From the NCBI RefSeq assembly GCF_006439015.1, contig NZ_RCZG01000006.1:214608-278607 (forward strand): a stretch of 64,000 nucleotides of DNA. The letters run 5' to 3'. Origin of the DNA: Mycolicibacterium hodleri. GTDB lineage: Bacteria > Actinomycetota > Actinomycetes > Mycobacteriales > Mycobacteriaceae. How positions within the stretch are numbered: the first letter of the stretch is position 1; every line of letters begins with the position of its first letter. The translations under genes and the position numbers were made by a program. Positions 37,103-47,420 of this stretch are shown here, piece by piece. Below the pieces are notes generated by a model. The model was not told the DNA's origin. It worked only from the letters and a program-made list of their open reading frames with translations, and searched no databases.

Positions 37103-37141
37103 GTGCACGTTCAACCGCGCTCACCGAGGGTTTACGTGCAC
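37103..37141. repeat. Inverted repeat between convergent genes
   Basis: GTGCACGT (37103-37110) and ACGTGCAC (37134-37141) can pair across 23 nt in the 70-nt gap between the metalloprotease and MspA-like stops. There is no T-tract, so an intrinsic terminator is not clear. Each arm contains the palindrome GTGCAC. Confidence 0.35.
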
Positions 37142-37153
37142 AAATCGCTGCGG

Positions 37154-37873
37154 TCAAACGACCTTGGTCTCGCCGTAGTAGGCCAGGATCTGGTCTGAGA
37201 CCTTCGTCGACCGCGTCAGGAACGCATATGACCGGATGAACGACTGGCCGACGCACCCGTCGATCTTGATGTGGAAGTTGGAGATCATCACCCACGGCGC
37301 GAACCCCTGGAACTCCTTCTTGGTCACGGGCACGATGTTGATGATGCCGGGCTTCAGACCGATGGCGATGCCACCGGTTACCGGAGTGGTCAACACCGGG
37401 ATCAAACCGTCGGGAAGGGGTGAGACCACGTCGACGCCGCCGAGTCCCACCGACGGCGACACACCCGCGGTACCGGTGAGCGTGACGCCATTGGAGGTGC
37501 TCATGTCGACGCCGCAGCCGATCTGGTAACCGACCTCGATCGTGCCGTTCGGTTCGTCGGTGTCCTCGGGCGCCCACAGTGACCCGTCGAACGTGCCGCC
37601 GACGACGTAGTCCCGTGACGACAGAGCGGTAGTCAAAGGGGCCTGCGGCGTCTGCGTCTCTTCCTTGGCGCCCAGGATCAAAGTCCAGCCGTCCGGCCCC
37701 TTCGAGGACACCGGCGGCGGTGAGACGACCCGGCCATCATCCGCGGGCGGTGCGGGCGCTTCTACGGCGTCTGCGGCGGCAGGCTCCCCGTCGGGGTCGG
37801 CCCACGCCACGGGTGCGTAAAACCCGGCGACGAGCACGCACACGGCGAGGACGAGGGGGCCGCGAGACGGCAC
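37154..37873 (-). CDS. MspA-family outer-membrane porin-like protein
   Basis: A 239-residue exported protein with a signal peptide (MPSRGPLVLAVCVLVAGFYA, cleavage near VAWA) followed by an acidic, alanine/proline-rich linker of about 25 residues. The MspA-type body starts at VVSPPPVSSKGPDGWTLILG and includes YVVGGTFDGSL, GYQIGCGVDMS and a C-terminal KVSDQILAYYGE. MspA proteins form octameric channels in the mycolate outer membrane. The long linker before the barrel region is longer than in the classical MspA protein. Confidence 0.85.
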   Translation of the reverse strand: MPSRGPLVLAVCVLVAGFYAPVAWADPDGEPAAADAVEAPAPPADDGRVVSPPPVSSKGPDGWTLILGAKEETQTPQAPLTTALSSRDYVVGGTFDGSLWAPEDTDEPNGTIEVGYQIGCGVDMSTSNGVTLTGTAGVSPSVGLGGVDVVSPLPDGLIPVLTTPVTGGIAIGLKPGIINIVPVTKKEFQGFAPWVMISNFHIKIDGCVGQSFIRSYAFLTRSTKVSDQILAYYGETKVV

Positions 37874-37971
37874 GACGAACCTCCCAACATTGCGCTGTTC
37901 GGAACATAACCCTCTGAGACATCCTCACCGGGCCGACACACATGCGGCACGAGGTTGCGAAACGGCGTCGA

Positions 37972-38820
37972 TTACGCGGTCGGAAGGCGCATGACGAAGC
38001 CGGCCTCGAGGGCCACCCACAACGCTCCGTCGGGCCCAATCGCCATACCGTGAGGCTCGCTGCCCGCGGGCAGGTCGATGGTGGCGACCTCTCCATCGGC
38101 GCTTACGTGCGCGATCTGGTCGGCACCCCAGAGGCTGACCCACACCCCGCCCGACGGATCGGCTGTCACGGCGTGCGGCTTGCCGGGAAGCTCGAGTTCC
38201 TGCATCGCTTCGTTCATCGGGATACGCCCGATCTTGTCGGCCAGGATCGCCGTGAACCAGACCGCGTCGTCGTGCGTGCCCGCGATACCGACCGGGCCCG
38301 CGCCGGGCGTGGGGACCTTGCGGAGGGTCACCGTCCCGCGGTCGAGTCGGCCGATGGCGTTGGCCTGGTTCAACGTGAACCACAGCGCGTTGTCCGGTCC
38401 GGTGGTGATCATCGACGGCATGCCGCCGGGCGCGGCGACCTCGGTGATCTCGCCATCGACGCTGATCCGGCCGACGACACCGGAGCCCGTCGCCGTGAAC
38501 CACAACGCACCGTCGGGGCCGGTCGTAATACCGAAAGGTGTGCTGCCGTCGGGCAACTCGAACGCCGCCAGCTCACCGGCGGTGGAGATCCGTCCGATCC
38601 GGTCGTCCCCTGCGCGGGTGAACCACAGCGCGCCATCGGGCCCGGCGGTGATGATCGACGGCTTGCTGTTCTCGGCCACCTGGTAAACCTCGAGGTCCCC
38701 GTCGGGAGTCACCCGCGCGATCGCGCCGCGATGCACCAGCGTCACCCACATGGCACCATCGGACCCCGCCGCAAGCGCATAGGGCCCGCCGTCGACGGCC
38801 ACTTCGAAGATGCGCTTCAC
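37972..38820 (-). CDS. Virginiamycin B lyase-like beta-propeller protein
   Basis: A 282-residue protein made almost wholly of about seven repeats of roughly 41 residues, each with a pattern like GPDGALWFT...IGRIS. This is the Vgb/SMP-30-like propeller. Vgb opens the streptogramin B ring by elimination at a central metal site; conserved histidines occur here in VHRG, KPHAV and EPHGM. No signal peptide is present. Whether it is a streptogramin lyase or a general propeller protein cannot be decided from motifs. Confidence 0.8.
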   Translation of the reverse strand: MKRIFEVAVDGGPYALAAGSDGAMWVTLVHRGAIARVTPDGDLEVYQVAENSKPSIITAGPDGALWFTRAGDDRIGRISTAGELAAFELPDGSTPFGITTGPDGALWFTATGSGVVGRISVDGEITEVAAPGGMPSMITTGPDNALWFTLNQANAIGRLDRGTVTLRKVPTPGAGPVGIAGTHDDAVWFTAILADKIGRIPMNEAMQELELPGKPHAVTADPSGGVWVSLWGADQIAHVSADGEVATIDLPAGSEPHGMAIGPDGALWVALEAGFVMRLPTA

Positions 38821-38888
38821 GCGAGCTGACCCTACCGACCGAACGAGTCAGAACAGTGCACCAGGATGAAGACATCCGGCCCATGGGG

Positions 38889-38916
38889 TTGAGCCTGACA
38901 CTACGGTGGGTATAGG
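38889..38916 (+). promoter_or_regulatory. Candidate sigma-A promoter for glgE
   Basis: TTGAGC (38889-38894) and TATAGG (38911-38916) are separated by 16 nt, about 70 nt before the glgE start. Both hexamers are near consensus for the housekeeping sigma factor. It lies in the divergent space between the Vgb-like gene and glgE. Confidence 0.4.
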
Positions 38917-38987
38917 GCGCGACAAGGTAATCGAGCAGACGTAATCCCCCAACAGCCCGTGGTCCCGCCTCGGGCGTAAGGAGAAAT

Positions 38988-41078
38988 GTGGCCGGTCGAA
39001 TCGAGATCGATGACGTCGAACCGGTGGTGTCCAACGGCCGATACCCGGCCAAGGCCGTCGTCGGCGAAGCGATCCCGGTAAAGGCGGTGGTGTGGCGAGA
39101 GGGCCACGACGCGGTGTCCGCGACGTTGGTGGTGCGATATCACGGAACGGCCTACCCGCAGCTTGCCGCTGCGCCGGCGGGGCTGGCGACTTCCCACGTC
39201 GAGGCCATCCCGATCGAGGAGGTCGTCGGAGGTTCGCAGCGGGTCAAGCCACAACGACTACCCATGGTGCCCGGCGAAGAACCCGACTTCTTCCACGGCC
39301 AGTTCAGCCCCGACGCCGTCGGCTTGTGGACGTTTCGGGTGGACGGTTGGGGCGACCCGTTGGCCACGTGGCGCAAGAACGTCACGGCCAAGCTGGATGC
39401 AGGGCAGGGCGAGTCCGAATTGAGCAACGACCTCCTCATCGGCGCACAACTGCTGGAGCGGGCTTCGACCGGTGTGCCGCGTCAGGATCGCTACCCGCTG
39501 ATGGAGGCGGCGGAGAGCCTTCGCACTCCGGGCGACCCGTTCACCCGAGCAGGTGCCGCGTTTGCGCCCGAGGTGGCGGAATTGCTCCACGACTATCCGC
39601 TGCGCGAGCTGATCACGCGCGGCGAGCAGCACGGCGTGTGGGTGGACCGACCGCTGGCCCGATTCAGCGCCTGGTACGAGATCTTCCCCAGGTCGACAGG
39701 CGGCTGGGACGACGGCGGCAAACCCGTACACGGAACCTTCGCAACGGCGAGCAAGACGCTGCCGCGCATCGCGAGCATGGGTTTCGACATCGTCTATCTC
39801 CCGCCGATCCACCCGATAGGCAAGGTGCACCGCAAGGGACGCAACAACAGCGTCACCGCGGCGCCGACGGATGTCGGCTCGCCGTGGGCGATCGGTAGCG
39901 ACGAGGGTGGGCACGATTCGGTGCACCCGGAGCTCGGCACGATCGAGGACTTCGACCACTTCGTCGGCGAAGCGCGCGGACAGGGTCTCGAGGTGGCGCT
40001 CGACCTGGCCCTGCAGTGCGCCCCAGACCATCCCTGGGCAAAGGATCACCCAGAGTGGTTCACCGTTCTTCCCGACGGCACCATCGCCTATGCCGAGAAC
40101 CCACCCAAGAAGTATCAGGACATCTACCCGGTCAACTTCGACAATGATCCGGCGGGCATATACGCCGAGGTACTTCGAGTCGTCAAGTTCTGGATGTCGC
40201 ACGGCGTCAAGGTGTTTCGAGTTGACAATCCGCACACCAAACCGCCGAACTTCTGGGCCTGGCTGATCGGCGAGGCGAAGAACGAAGATCCCGACGTGCT
40301 GTTCCTGGCCGAGGCCTTCACCCGGCCCGCGCGGCTGTTCGGGCTGGCGAAACTCGGCTATACGCAGTCGTACACGTACTTCACCTGGCGGACGGCCAAG
40401 TGGGAACTGACCGAGTTCGGTGAGCAGATCGCCGAACACGCCGACTACGCTCGCCAGAGTCTGTGGGTGAACACGCCGGACATCCTGCACGAGAGCCTCC
40501 AGCACGGCGGCCCAGGCATGTTCGCGATCCGCGCGACGATGGCCGCGACGATGAGTCCGACATGGGGCGTCTACTCCGGCTACGAACTGTTCGAGGGCCA
40601 GGCCGTCCGCGAGGGCAGCGAGGAATACCTGGACTCCGAGAAGTACGAGTTGCGTCCACGCGACTTCGAGGCCGCACTCGCGTCGGGCCACTCGCTTGAG
40701 CCGTTCCTAACGCGGCTCAACGAGATCCGCAAGGTGCACCCGTCGCTGAGCCAATCGCGCACCATCACGTTCCACCAGATCGACAACGACGCCCTGCTGG
40801 CCTACAGCAAGTTCGACCCCATCAGCGGCGACTGCGTCCTCGTGGTGGTGACGCTGAACGCGTTCGGCCCGGAGGAATCCACCCTCTGGCTGGACATGGA
40901 GGCACTGGGAATGGCCGATTACGACCGCTTCTGGGTGCGCGATGAGATCACAGGTGACGAATATCAGTGGGGCAACGCCAATTACGTGCGCATCGACCCC
41001 GTCCGCTCCGTTGCCCACATCCTGAACATGCCGCAAATACCGACCGACAAGCGGCTAGCGCTGCTGCGGAGGGAATGA
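38988..41078 (+). CDS. glgE: Alpha-1,4-glucan:maltose-1-phosphate maltosyltransferase
   Basis: A 696-residue GH13_3 enzyme that extends alpha-1,4-glucan with maltose from maltose-1-phosphate. The N-terminal beta domain ([20 protein letters not shown]) is followed by the TIM barrel. The nucleophile lies in [17 protein letters not shown] (about residue 408) and the acid/base glutamate in [14 protein letters not shown] (about 437). [13 protein letters not shown] is a donor-site loop. The GTG 38988 has AAGGAG 4 nt upstream. It overlaps or directly adjoins glgB, forming the glgE-glgB operon of mycobacteria. Confidence 0.96.
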   Translation: MAGRIEIDDVEPVVSNGRYPAKAVVGEAIPVKAVVWREGHDAVSATLVVRYHGTAYPQLAAAPAGLATSHVEAIPIEEVVGGSQRVKPQRLPMVPGEEPDFFHGQFSPDAVGLWTFRVDGWGDPLATWRKNVTAKLDAGQGESELSNDLLIGAQLLERASTGVPRQDRYPLMEAAESLRTPGDPFTRAGAAFAPEVAELLHDYPLRELITRGEQHGVWVDRPLARFSAWYEIFPRSTGGWDDGGKPVHGTFATASKTLPRIASMGFDIVYLPPIHPIGKVHRKGRNNSVTAAPTDVGSPWAIGSDEGGHDSVHPELGTIEDFDHFVGEARGQGLEVALDLALQCAPDHPWAKDHPEWFTVLPDGTIAYAENPPKKYQDIYPVNFDNDPAGIYAEVLRVVKFWMSHGVKVFRVDNPHTKPPNFWAWLIGEAKNEDPDVLFLAEAFTRPARLFGLAKLGYTQSYTYFTWRTAKWELTEFGEQIAEHADYARQSLWVNTPDILHESLQHGGPGMFAIRATMAATMSPTWGVYSGYELFEGQAVREGSEEYLDSEKYELRPRDFEAALASGHSLEPFLTRLNEIRKVHPSLSQSRTITFHQIDNDALLAYSKFDPISGDCVLVVVTLNAFGPEESTLWLDMEALGMADYDRFWVRDEITGDEYQWGNANYVRIDPVRSVAHILNMPQIPTDKRLALLRRE

Positions 41079-41083
41079 TTCAC

Positions 41084-43303
41084 ATGACCCGCACCAATGA
41101 CATCACCACAGCACGTCTCCGCCCCGACGACGCGGACCTCGGCCGCCTGTTGGCAGGCGATCACCACGACCCGCACTCGGTGCTGGGCGCACACGAATAT
41201 GGTAATCACACCGTCATCCGTGCTCTCCGGCCGAATGCGCTGGAGGTGGTGGCCATCGTGGGCGGTGAGCGGTTGCCGTTCACCCACGTCGAATCCGGCC
41301 TGTTCGCGGTGGCGGTTCCCGTCACCGACCTGACCGACTACCGCCTCGAAGTCAGCTATCCCGGCGAGGACGGCAATCCCCACGTTCACACCGTCGCCGA
41401 TCCGTACCGGTTCCTGCCCACCCTCGGCGAGATCGATCTGCACCTCTTCGCCGAGGGACGTCACGAACGCCTGTGGGAGATCCTCGGCGCCCATCCTCGC
41501 AGCTTCACCACACCCGACGGCGTCGTCGAGGGCGTGTCCTTTGCGGTATGGGCTCCGAATGCCAAGGGCGTCAGTCTGATCGGTGACTTCAACCACTGGT
41601 CCGGCACTGAGGCCCCGCTTCGCACGCTCGGTTCGACAGGCGTGTGGGAGGTCTTCTGGCCCGGTTTCCCGACCGATGGCCTCTACAAGTTCCGCGTGCA
41701 TGGCGCCGACGACGTGATCACCGAGCGTGCCGACCCGATGGCCTTCGCGGCCGAAGTGCCGCCGCTACGGGCGTCTCGCGTCAACATCAGCGACTACACG
41801 TGGAGTGACGCCGACTGGATGTCCCAGCGTGCGCTCAAGAACCCGGTGTTCGAGCCGATGAGCACGTACGAGGTGCACTTGATGTCCTGGCGGCCGGGAC
41901 TGTCCTATCGAGAGCTCGCCGAACAACTGACGCAGTACGTCGTCGAGCAGGGGTTCACGCACGTCGAGATGCTGCCGGTCGCCGAACATCCGTTCGGCGG
42001 CTCCTGGGGTTACCAGGTCACGTCGTACTACGCGCCGACGTCGCGGATGGGCAGCCCCGACGACTTTCGTTTCCTGGTCGACACCCTGCACCAGGCGGGG
42101 ATCGGCGTGATCGTCGACTGGGTCCCTGCGCACTTCCCCAAGGATGCGTGGGCCCTTGGCCGTTTTGATGGCACCCCATTGTACGAGCACTCCGATCCCA
42201 GGCGGGGTGAGCAACTCGACTGGGGCACATACGTTTTCGACTTCGGTCGGGCCGAGGTACGCAACTTCTTGGTAGCCAACGCGCTCTACTGGCTGCAGGA
42301 GTTCCACATCGACGGGCTGCGCGTCGACGCGGTCGCATCGATGCTCTATCTCGACTACTCCCGCCCCGAGGGTGGATGGAGTCCCAACATCTACGGCGGC
42401 CGAGAAAACCTCGAGGCCGTGCAATTCCTGCAGGAGATGAACGCGACCGTCCACAAGATCGCTCCCGGCATCGTGACCATCGCCGAGGAGTCGACGTCGT
42501 GGCCGGGCGTCACGCGACCGACGAGCCTTGGCGGACTTGGCTTCTCGATGAAGTGGAACATGGGTTGGATGAACGACACGCTCGCGTTCATCGAGCGTGA
42601 TCCGATCCACCGCAGTTATCACCACCACGAGATCACGTTCTCGATGATCTACGCGTTCAGCGAGAACTTCGTGTTGCCCATCAGCCACGACGAGGTCGTG
42701 CACGGCAAGGGGACCCTGTGGGGCCGTATGCCAGGCGACGATCACACGAAGGCTGCGGGCCTTCGAGGTCTACTCGCATACCAGTGGGCCCACCCTGGCA
42801 AGCAGCTGCTGTTCATGGGTCAGGAGTTCGGCCAACGCGCCGAATGGTCCGAAGAGCGTGGCCTCGACTGGTTCCAGTTGGACGAGAACGGATTCTCAGG
42901 CGGCATCAAGCGCATGGTTCGCGACGTCAACGAGGTCTACAAGAGCCACCGGGCGCTGTGGTCGCGGGATACCAGCCACGAGGGCTACTCGTGGATCGAC
43001 GCCAATGACTCGGCGAACAACGTGCTGAGCTTCCTGCGGTACGGCGACGACGGGTCCGTGCTGGCCTGCGTATTCAATTTCTCCGGCTCCGAACACACCC
43101 GGTATCGGCTCGGGCTGCCGCATACCGGCACGTGGCGCGAGGTGCTCAACACCGATTCCGACGTGTACAACGGCGCAGGCATCGGAAACTTCGGCGCCGT
43201 CGAGGCGACCGACGAGCCATCACACGGCCGACCCGCCTCCGCCGTGATGGTGCTGCCGCCACTGGCCGCGGTGTGGTTCGAACCGGCGGGTCCGTCCACT
43301 TAG
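41084..43303 (+). CDS. glgB: 1,4-alpha-glucan branching enzyme
   Basis: A 739-residue GH13_9 enzyme that creates alpha-1,6 branches. The order is an N1 domain, CBM48 ([20 protein letters not shown]), then the barrel with [20 protein letters not shown] (nucleophile Asp), [12 protein letters not shown] (acid/base Glu) and [18 protein letters not shown] 41084 is 9 nt after GGAGGGA and is preferred. An in-frame ATG at 41075 overlaps the glgE stop by 4 nt but would sit directly on the ribosome site. The stop overlaps that of the convergent thioredoxin-like gene. Confidence 0.96.
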   Translation: MTRTNDITTARLRPDDADLGRLLAGDHHDPHSVLGAHEYGNHTVIRALRPNALEVVAIVGGERLPFTHVESGLFAVAVPVTDLTDYRLEVSYPGEDGNPHVHTVADPYRFLPTLGEIDLHLFAEGRHERLWEILGAHPRSFTTPDGVVEGVSFAVWAPNAKGVSLIGDFNHWSGTEAPLRTLGSTGVWEVFWPGFPTDGLYKFRVHGADDVITERADPMAFAAEVPPLRASRVNISDYTWSDADWMSQRALKNPVFEPMSTYEVHLMSWRPGLSYRELAEQLTQYVVEQGFTHVEMLPVAEHPFGGSWGYQVTSYYAPTSRMGSPDDFRFLVDTLHQAGIGVIVDWVPAHFPKDAWALGRFDGTPLYEHSDPRRGEQLDWGTYVFDFGRAEVRNFLVANALYWLQEFHIDGLRVDAVASMLYLDYSRPEGGWSPNIYGGRENLEAVQFLQEMNATVHKIAPGIVTIAEESTSWPGVTRPTSLGGLGFSMKWNMGWMNDTLAFIERDPIHRSYHHHEITFSMIYAFSENFVLPISHDEVVHGKGTLWGRMPGDDHTKAAGLRGLLAYQWAHPGKQLLFMGQEFGQRAEWSEERGLDWFQLDENGFSGGIKRMVRDVNEVYKSHRALWSRDTSHEGYSWIDANDSANNVLSFLRYGDDGSVLACVFNFSGSEHTRYRLGLPHTGTWREVLNTDSDVYNGAGIGNFGAVEATDEPSHGRPASAVMVLPPLAAVWFEPAGPST

Positions 43304-44190
43304 TAGAGGGCGTTGGCGAGGTTGCGTCTGCCGGCGACGACCCTGGGGTCGTCCTGCGGAAACAGCTCGAAGAGCTCGATCAACCGCGTGCGCACCGCGG
43401 TCCGGTCGTCTCCCGCGGTGCTTCGCACTAGAGCGATCAGGCGGTTGAAGGCCTCGACCACCAGATCGTTGGTCACCTCGACGTCCGCGGCGGCGAAGGC
43501 AGCGTCGACGGCGGCGGGCGCAGCATCGGCGACGGCGACCGCGTCAGACGGTTGGCTGGTCGCGCGCTTGAGGAAGGCGATCTGACGCATCGCGTCCTTG
43601 GCCTCGGCGTGATTGGGCTGCGCATCCAGAATCGCCTCATACGCGGCGAGCGCGTCGTCGAACTCCGCTTCATCCCACAGGGACCGGGCACGTTCGAGCG
43701 CCGGATCGACCTCGTCGGCTTCCTGGGCTTCTCCGTCGCCGAGCTTGCCCGCGGTGGCACTGAGCAGCGAGTCGATCCATCGCCGCAGTTGCTCCGGCGG
43801 CTGCACGCCCTCGAAGCTCGAAATGGGCTGACCGCCGGCGACGGCGACCACCGTGGGGACGGCCTGGACCCCGAAGACCTGGGCCACCCGCGGCGCGGTA
43901 TCGACGTTGACGGTGGTGAACGCCCACTTACCGCCGTCGGTATTGGCGAGCGAGGCGAGCACGTCGCCCAATTGTGCGCTGGCCTCGCTGCGTGGCGTCC
44001 ACAGCAGCACGACGACGGGCGTCTGGTTGGACCGGGCAAGCACCTCGGCTTCGAGATTCGCTTCGGTGATGTCGAGACCGGCGGGGGCAGCGCTCGCAGC
44101 ACCTTCCCGGGTCGGTGGCGGCTGCTTGAGCGCTGAGAGATCGAACGCGCCGGCCAGCGCGGGGCCGACGGGAGGTCGTGGACGTGTCAC
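43300..44190 (-). CDS. Thioredoxin-like protein with TPR tail (Rv1324-like, YbbN/CnoX type)
   Basis: A 296-residue protein. Residues about 40-145 form a thioredoxin fold ([20 protein letters not shown], then [12 protein letters not shown] with the cis-proline). The redox CxxC is absent: the place reads TPRSEA, so no dithiol chemistry is possible there. Residues about 160-290 are helical repeats ([22 protein letters not shown]). This architecture matches YbbN/CnoX chaperone holdases. Its stop overlaps the glgB stop by 4 nt on the opposite strand. Confidence 0.85.
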   Translation of the reverse strand: MTRPRPPVGPALAGAFDLSALKQPPPTREGAASAAPAGLDITEANLEAEVLARSNQTPVVVLLWTPRSEASAQLGDVLASLANTDGGKWAFTTVNVDTAPRVAQVFGVQAVPTVVAVAGGQPISSFEGVQPPEQLRRWIDSLLSATAGKLGDGEAQEADEVDPALERARSLWDEAEFDDALAAYEAILDAQPNHAEAKDAMRQIAFLKRATSQPSDAVAVADAAPAAVDAAFAAADVEVTNDLVVEAFNRLIALVRSTAGDDRTAVRTRLIELFELFPQDDPRVVAGRRNLANALY

Positions 44191-44203
44191 GTGGACAAGT
44201 TTG

Positions 44204-44566
44204 TCACGTCGATTCGGCGACGGGCGGAGTGGTCACGGAGGCGCCACCGAAGCTCACGCGGCCGGTCCGTTCAGCCCATATGAGGAAGATCACACTGCCC
44301 AACGGCACAACGCTGCCCAGCAACGCGAGTAGCCATGTCGCAGGCGTCCACTTGAACCCGATCCCCACCAGCAGTGCAGACACGACGAATGCCACGAAGA
44401 CCAACCCGTGGGCCATTCCGAAGACCTTGACGCCGATCTCGGTGCGCGGAGACCCCAGATACTTGAAGTACATCCCGACCAGCAGACCCACCCACGTGAC
44501 GGCCTCGGTGAACGCGATGATCCGGAACCAAGCCGCAGCCTTGTGGCGATCAACGATGCTCGTCAT
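44204..44566 (-). CDS. DUF3817 membrane protein (second copy in window)
   Basis: A 120-residue protein with three hydrophobic segments (FRIIAFTEAVTWVGLLVGMY, then HGLVFVAFVVSALLVGIG, then LLALLGSVVPLGSVIFLIW). The FTEAxTxxxLxxxMxxKY pattern is the DUF3817 hallmark and is closer to the family core than the copy at 24943. It lies 13 nt upstream of the thioredoxin-like gene on the same strand. Function unknown. Confidence 0.82.
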   Translation of the reverse strand: MTSIVDRHKAAAWFRIIAFTEAVTWVGLLVGMYFKYLGSPRTEIGVKVFGMAHGLVFVAFVVSALLVGIGFKWTPATWLLALLGSVVPLGSVIFLIWAERTGRVSFGGASVTTPPVAEST

Positions 44567-44642
44567 GACCCCATTGTGCCCGACCGCGAGACCAGCTACT
44601 ACGCAGCGTCGTTACGGATGGACGCGACCCCACCTGCAACGT

Positions 44643-45824
44643 TCAGGGACGCCGCAGGATCAGCGCGTCGCCCTGGCCACCCGCGCCACACAAAGCAGCG
44701 ACCGCGTAACCCGATCCGTGTCGCGCCAACTCGAGAGCAGCGTGCAGTGTGATCCGCGCGCCCGACATCCCGATCGGGTGACCGATCGCGATGGCGCCGC
44801 CACTGGTGTTGACGCGTTCACTTTCGATGCCGAGCTCCTGAGTCGAGGCAAGGGCGACGGCGGAGAACGCCTCGTTGATCTCAACGACATCCAGGTCGTC
44901 GAGGCTGATGCCCTCCTTGGCGATCGCCTTCTTGATGGCGTTCGCTGGCTGGCTCTGCAGTGTCGAATCAGGCCCGGCGACCACGCCGTGCGCGCCGATC
45001 TCACACAGCCAGCTGAGCCCGAGCTCCTCGGCCTTGGCCTTGTTCATCACCACGACTGCGCATGCGCCGTCGGAAATCTGCGATGCCGAACCGGCGGTGA
45101 TGGTGCCATCCTTGCGAAAGGCGGGCTTCAGCCCGGCCAGCGACTCCGCGGTCGTGTTGGCGCGGATGCCCTCGTCCTCGGTGAACTCGATCGGATCACC
45201 CTTGCGTTGCGGGATCGTCACCGGCACGACCTCGTCGGCGTAGACGCCGTCTTTCCACGCTGCCGCGGCCTTCTGATGCGACAGGGCGGCGAACTCGTCC
45301 TGCTGGGCTCGGGTGAACTTGTCGACATCGTTGCGCTGCTCGGTCAGCGCGCCCATCGGTTGGTCGGTGAACACGTCGTGCAGACCGTCATAGGCCATGC
45401 TGTCCACCGCCGTGACGTCGCCGTACTTGTACCCCGACCGACTGTTCATCAGCAGGTGCGGCGCCTGCGTCATCGACTCCTGACCACCGGCCACGACGAC
45501 GTCGAATTCACCGGCGCGGATCAGCTGGTCGGCCAGCGCGATGGCGTCGATGCCGGACAGGCACATCTTGTTGATGCTCAGCGATGGCACGTCCCAGCCA
45601 ATCCCTGCGGCCACGGCCGCTTGACGGGCGGGCATCTGCCCGGCGCCGGCGGTAAGCACCTGGCCCATGATCACGTACTCCACGGCCGAGGCATCGACCC
45701 CGGCCTTGTCCAGCGCTCCGGCGATGGCGACGGCACCCAGATCGCTACCGGAGAAGTCCTTCAGCGAGCCCATCAGCTTGCCGACCGGAGTACGGGCTCC
45801 AGCAACGATCACCGACGTCGTCAT
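44643..45824 (-). CDS. fadA4: Acetyl-CoA acetyltransferase (FadA4-like thiolase)
   Basis: A 393-residue thiolase of the biosynthetic/degradative acetoacetyl type. The nucleophilic cysteine is in [14 protein letters not shown] (about residue 88), the conserved [10 protein letters not shown] gives the second catalytic region with His (about 350), and [14 protein letters not shown] holds the second cysteine (about 380). A good GGAGG site precedes the ATG. It is divergent from methylmalonyl-CoA epimerase, the same arrangement as Rv1323/Rv1322A. Confidence 0.95.
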   Translation of the reverse strand: MTTSVIVAGARTPVGKLMGSLKDFSGSDLGAVAIAGALDKAGVDASAVEYVIMGQVLTAGAGQMPARQAAVAAGIGWDVPSLSINKMCLSGIDAIALADQLIRAGEFDVVVAGGQESMTQAPHLLMNSRSGYKYGDVTAVDSMAYDGLHDVFTDQPMGALTEQRNDVDKFTRAQQDEFAALSHQKAAAAWKDGVYADEVVPVTIPQRKGDPIEFTEDEGIRANTTAESLAGLKPAFRKDGTITAGSASQISDGACAVVVMNKAKAEELGLSWLCEIGAHGVVAGPDSTLQSQPANAIKKAIAKEGISLDDLDVVEINEAFSAVALASTQELGIESERVNTSGGAIAIGHPIGMSGARITLHAALELARHGSGYAVAALCGAGGQGDALILRRP

Positions 45825-45908
45825 TTGCTACCTCCATGGGCATTGATCCGGGAAGTGTGTGGCCTATCACACTTACGTAAACATTCCGGTAAAGGTTACC
45901 GTGACTAA

Positions 45909-46382
45909 ATGACCACCGAGCATGTTGGTGCACGTCCGGCCCTCGCCAGCGCACTGGTGACCGCCGTTGACCACGTCGGCATCGCGGTGCCCGATCTCGA
46001 CGTCGCGATCAAGTGGTACCACGACAACCTCGGAATGATCGTCCTGCACGAAGAGGTCAACGACGACCAAGGCATCCGCGAGGCGATGCTGACCGTGCGT
46101 GGCGCTCCGAAGGGAAGCACTCAGATCCAGCTGATGTCGCCGCTGGACGAGACCTCGACGATCGCCAAGTTCATCGACAAGCGCGGTCCGGGATTGCAGC
46201 AGTTCGCCTACCGGGTGAGCGACCTCGATGCGCTGTCCGAGCGGCTGCGCGAAGACGGCGTGCGGCTCATCTACGACACCCCCCGGCGAGGGACCGCAAG
46301 CTCGCGGATCAACTTCATCCACCCCAAGGACTCGGGTGGCGTGTTGGTCGAGCTGGTCGAACCTGCCCCCGAAGACCACTAG
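45909..46382 (+). CDS. mce: Methylmalonyl-CoA epimerase
   Basis: A 157-residue vicinal-oxygen-chelate protein with two glyoxalase-like modules. Metal ligands are the histidine in AVDHVGIAVPDLD (about residue 20), glutamine in LQQFAYRV, and the glutamate near VLVELVEP. It links propionyl-CoA carboxylation products to methylmalonyl-CoA mutase, which fits odd-chain and sterol catabolism. The N-terminal 17 residues precede the family core. The last 4 nt overlap the convergent Rv1322-like gene. Confidence 0.92.
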   Translation: MTTEHVGARPALASALVTAVDHVGIAVPDLDVAIKWYHDNLGMIVLHEEVNDDQGIREAMLTVRGAPKGSTQIQLMSPLDETSTIAKFIDKRGPGLQQFAYRVSDLDALSERLREDGVRLIYDTPRRGTASSRINFIHPKDSGGVLVELVEPAPEDH

Positions 46383-46684
46383 GACCACGTCCGGGTCGGG
46401 CCTCGCGTCGCTCGATTGCTCCAACAGGACGTATGCCAATGTCGTCGGTCCTGCACGCCTGACCCCCCTGCAATGCCCTCGCAGGCGGGCCACACCACCA
46501 CGTGGGCGGTACTCGGCTTGATCTCGTGATCGCAGCCGGGACACCGGTAGGTCTTGACCGCTCTCGACGCGGCGACGGCCTTGACGTCGTAGTCGTATCC
46601 GTCCGGGCCGATCTCGACGCGACGCGACATCGGGAGCGGCAGCGGCGACCGCTGCTTTCGGGGTGGGGTGCGGCGCCTGGCCAT
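46379..46684 (-). CDS. Rv1322-like small zinc-ribbon-like protein
   Basis: A 101-residue basic protein with an RRRTPPRKQR start and RAVKTYRCPGCDHEIKPSTA, in which the Cys pair together with HWHTSCW could bind zinc. The arrangement CPGC...H...C resembles a treble-clef ribbon. The corresponding protein Rv1322 has the same position between the epimerase and nucS. It is probably nucleic-acid or protein binding; no activity is known. Confidence 0.8.
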   Translation of the reverse strand: MARRRTPPRKQRSPLPLPMSRRVEIGPDGYDYDVKAVAASRAVKTYRCPGCDHEIKPSTAHVVVWPACEGIAGGSGVQDRRHWHTSCWSNRATRGPTRTWS

Positions 46685-46701
46685 CTGGCCATCCTACGGT
46701 G

Positions 46702-47373
46702 TCAGAACAACCGGAACTCATTGCTGTCCATGCCGCGCATCTGGTCGTAATCCAAAGTCACGCAACGTATTCCACGATCGACCGCCAGCGTGCGCGCTTG
46801 GGGCTTGATCTGCTGGGCGGCGAAGACGCCGCTCACCGGGGCGAGAACGGTGTCACGGTTGAGCAGATCGAGGTAGCGGGTCAGCTGTTCGACGCCATCG
46901 ATCTCGCCGCGGCGCTTGATCTCGACCGCGACCGAGCGCCCGAGCTCGTCCCGGCACATCAGGTCGACCGGACCGATGGCCGTCATGTACTCGCGCCGGA
47001 CCAGCGTGTAGCCGACGCCCAGCAATTCGACGTGCTCGGCCAGCAGCGCCTGCAGATGAGCTTCGACGCCGTCCTTGACGAGACCTGGATCGACGCCCAG
47101 TTCATGGGTCGAGTCGTGCTCCACGTCCTCCACCGTGATACGCAGCTGTTCGCCCGCCTTGTTCTCCACCACCCAGACCGGACTGGGGCCGCCCGCCTCC
47201 TCCACGATCCAGCACGGCGGGCTCATCCAGTTCAACGGCTTGTATGCCCGGTCGTCGGCGTGGACGCTGACCGATCCGTCCGACTTGAACAACAGCAGCC
47301 GTCGGGCGGTGGGCAGGTGGGCAGTGAGGCGGCCGACGTAGTCGACGGTGCACTGGGCAATGACGAGGCGCAC
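46702..47373 (-). CDS. nucS: Mismatch-specific endonuclease NucS (EndoMS)
   Basis: A 223-residue endonuclease that performs mismatch repair in bacteria lacking MutS/MutL, including mycobacteria. The nuclease centre is visible as [20 protein letters not shown] followed by [14 protein letters not shown] (catalytic Asp, Glu, Lys and Gln). The C-terminus ends NEFRLF, a likely sliding-clamp-binding tail. It lies 17 nt upstream of the Rv1322-like gene on the same strand and diverges from the cyclase. Confidence 0.95.
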   Translation of the reverse strand: MRLVIAQCTVDYVGRLTAHLPTARRLLLFKSDGSVSVHADDRAYKPLNWMSPPCWIVEEAGGPSPVWVVENKAGEQLRITVEDVEHDSTHELGVDPGLVKDGVEAHLQALLAEHVELLGVGYTLVRREYMTAIGPVDLMCRDELGRSVAVEIKRRGEIDGVEQLTRYLDLLNRDTVLAPVSGVFAAQQIKPQARTLAVDRGIRCVTLDYDQMRGMDSNEFRLF

Positions 47374-47420
47374 CGAACCACCTTAGATGGCGGGATCGAG
47401 TTAGCTAGGCTGACGCCACG

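Noticed and set aside
37972..38820. Regular repetition that could suggest a repeat array or CRISPR
   Set aside because: The period is about 123 nt, in frame, and encodes beta-propeller blades; the DNA copies are not identical and have no spacers.
39258..40691. Long antisense open frame opposite glgE (477 codons)
   Set aside because: No motif, no ribosome site; shadow of the strongly constrained glgE frame.
45825..45908. Inverted arms GTGTG/CACAC and GGTAA/TTACC between fadA4 and the epimerase
   Set aside because: Arms are only five bases; a promoter or regulator site is possible but not supportable.
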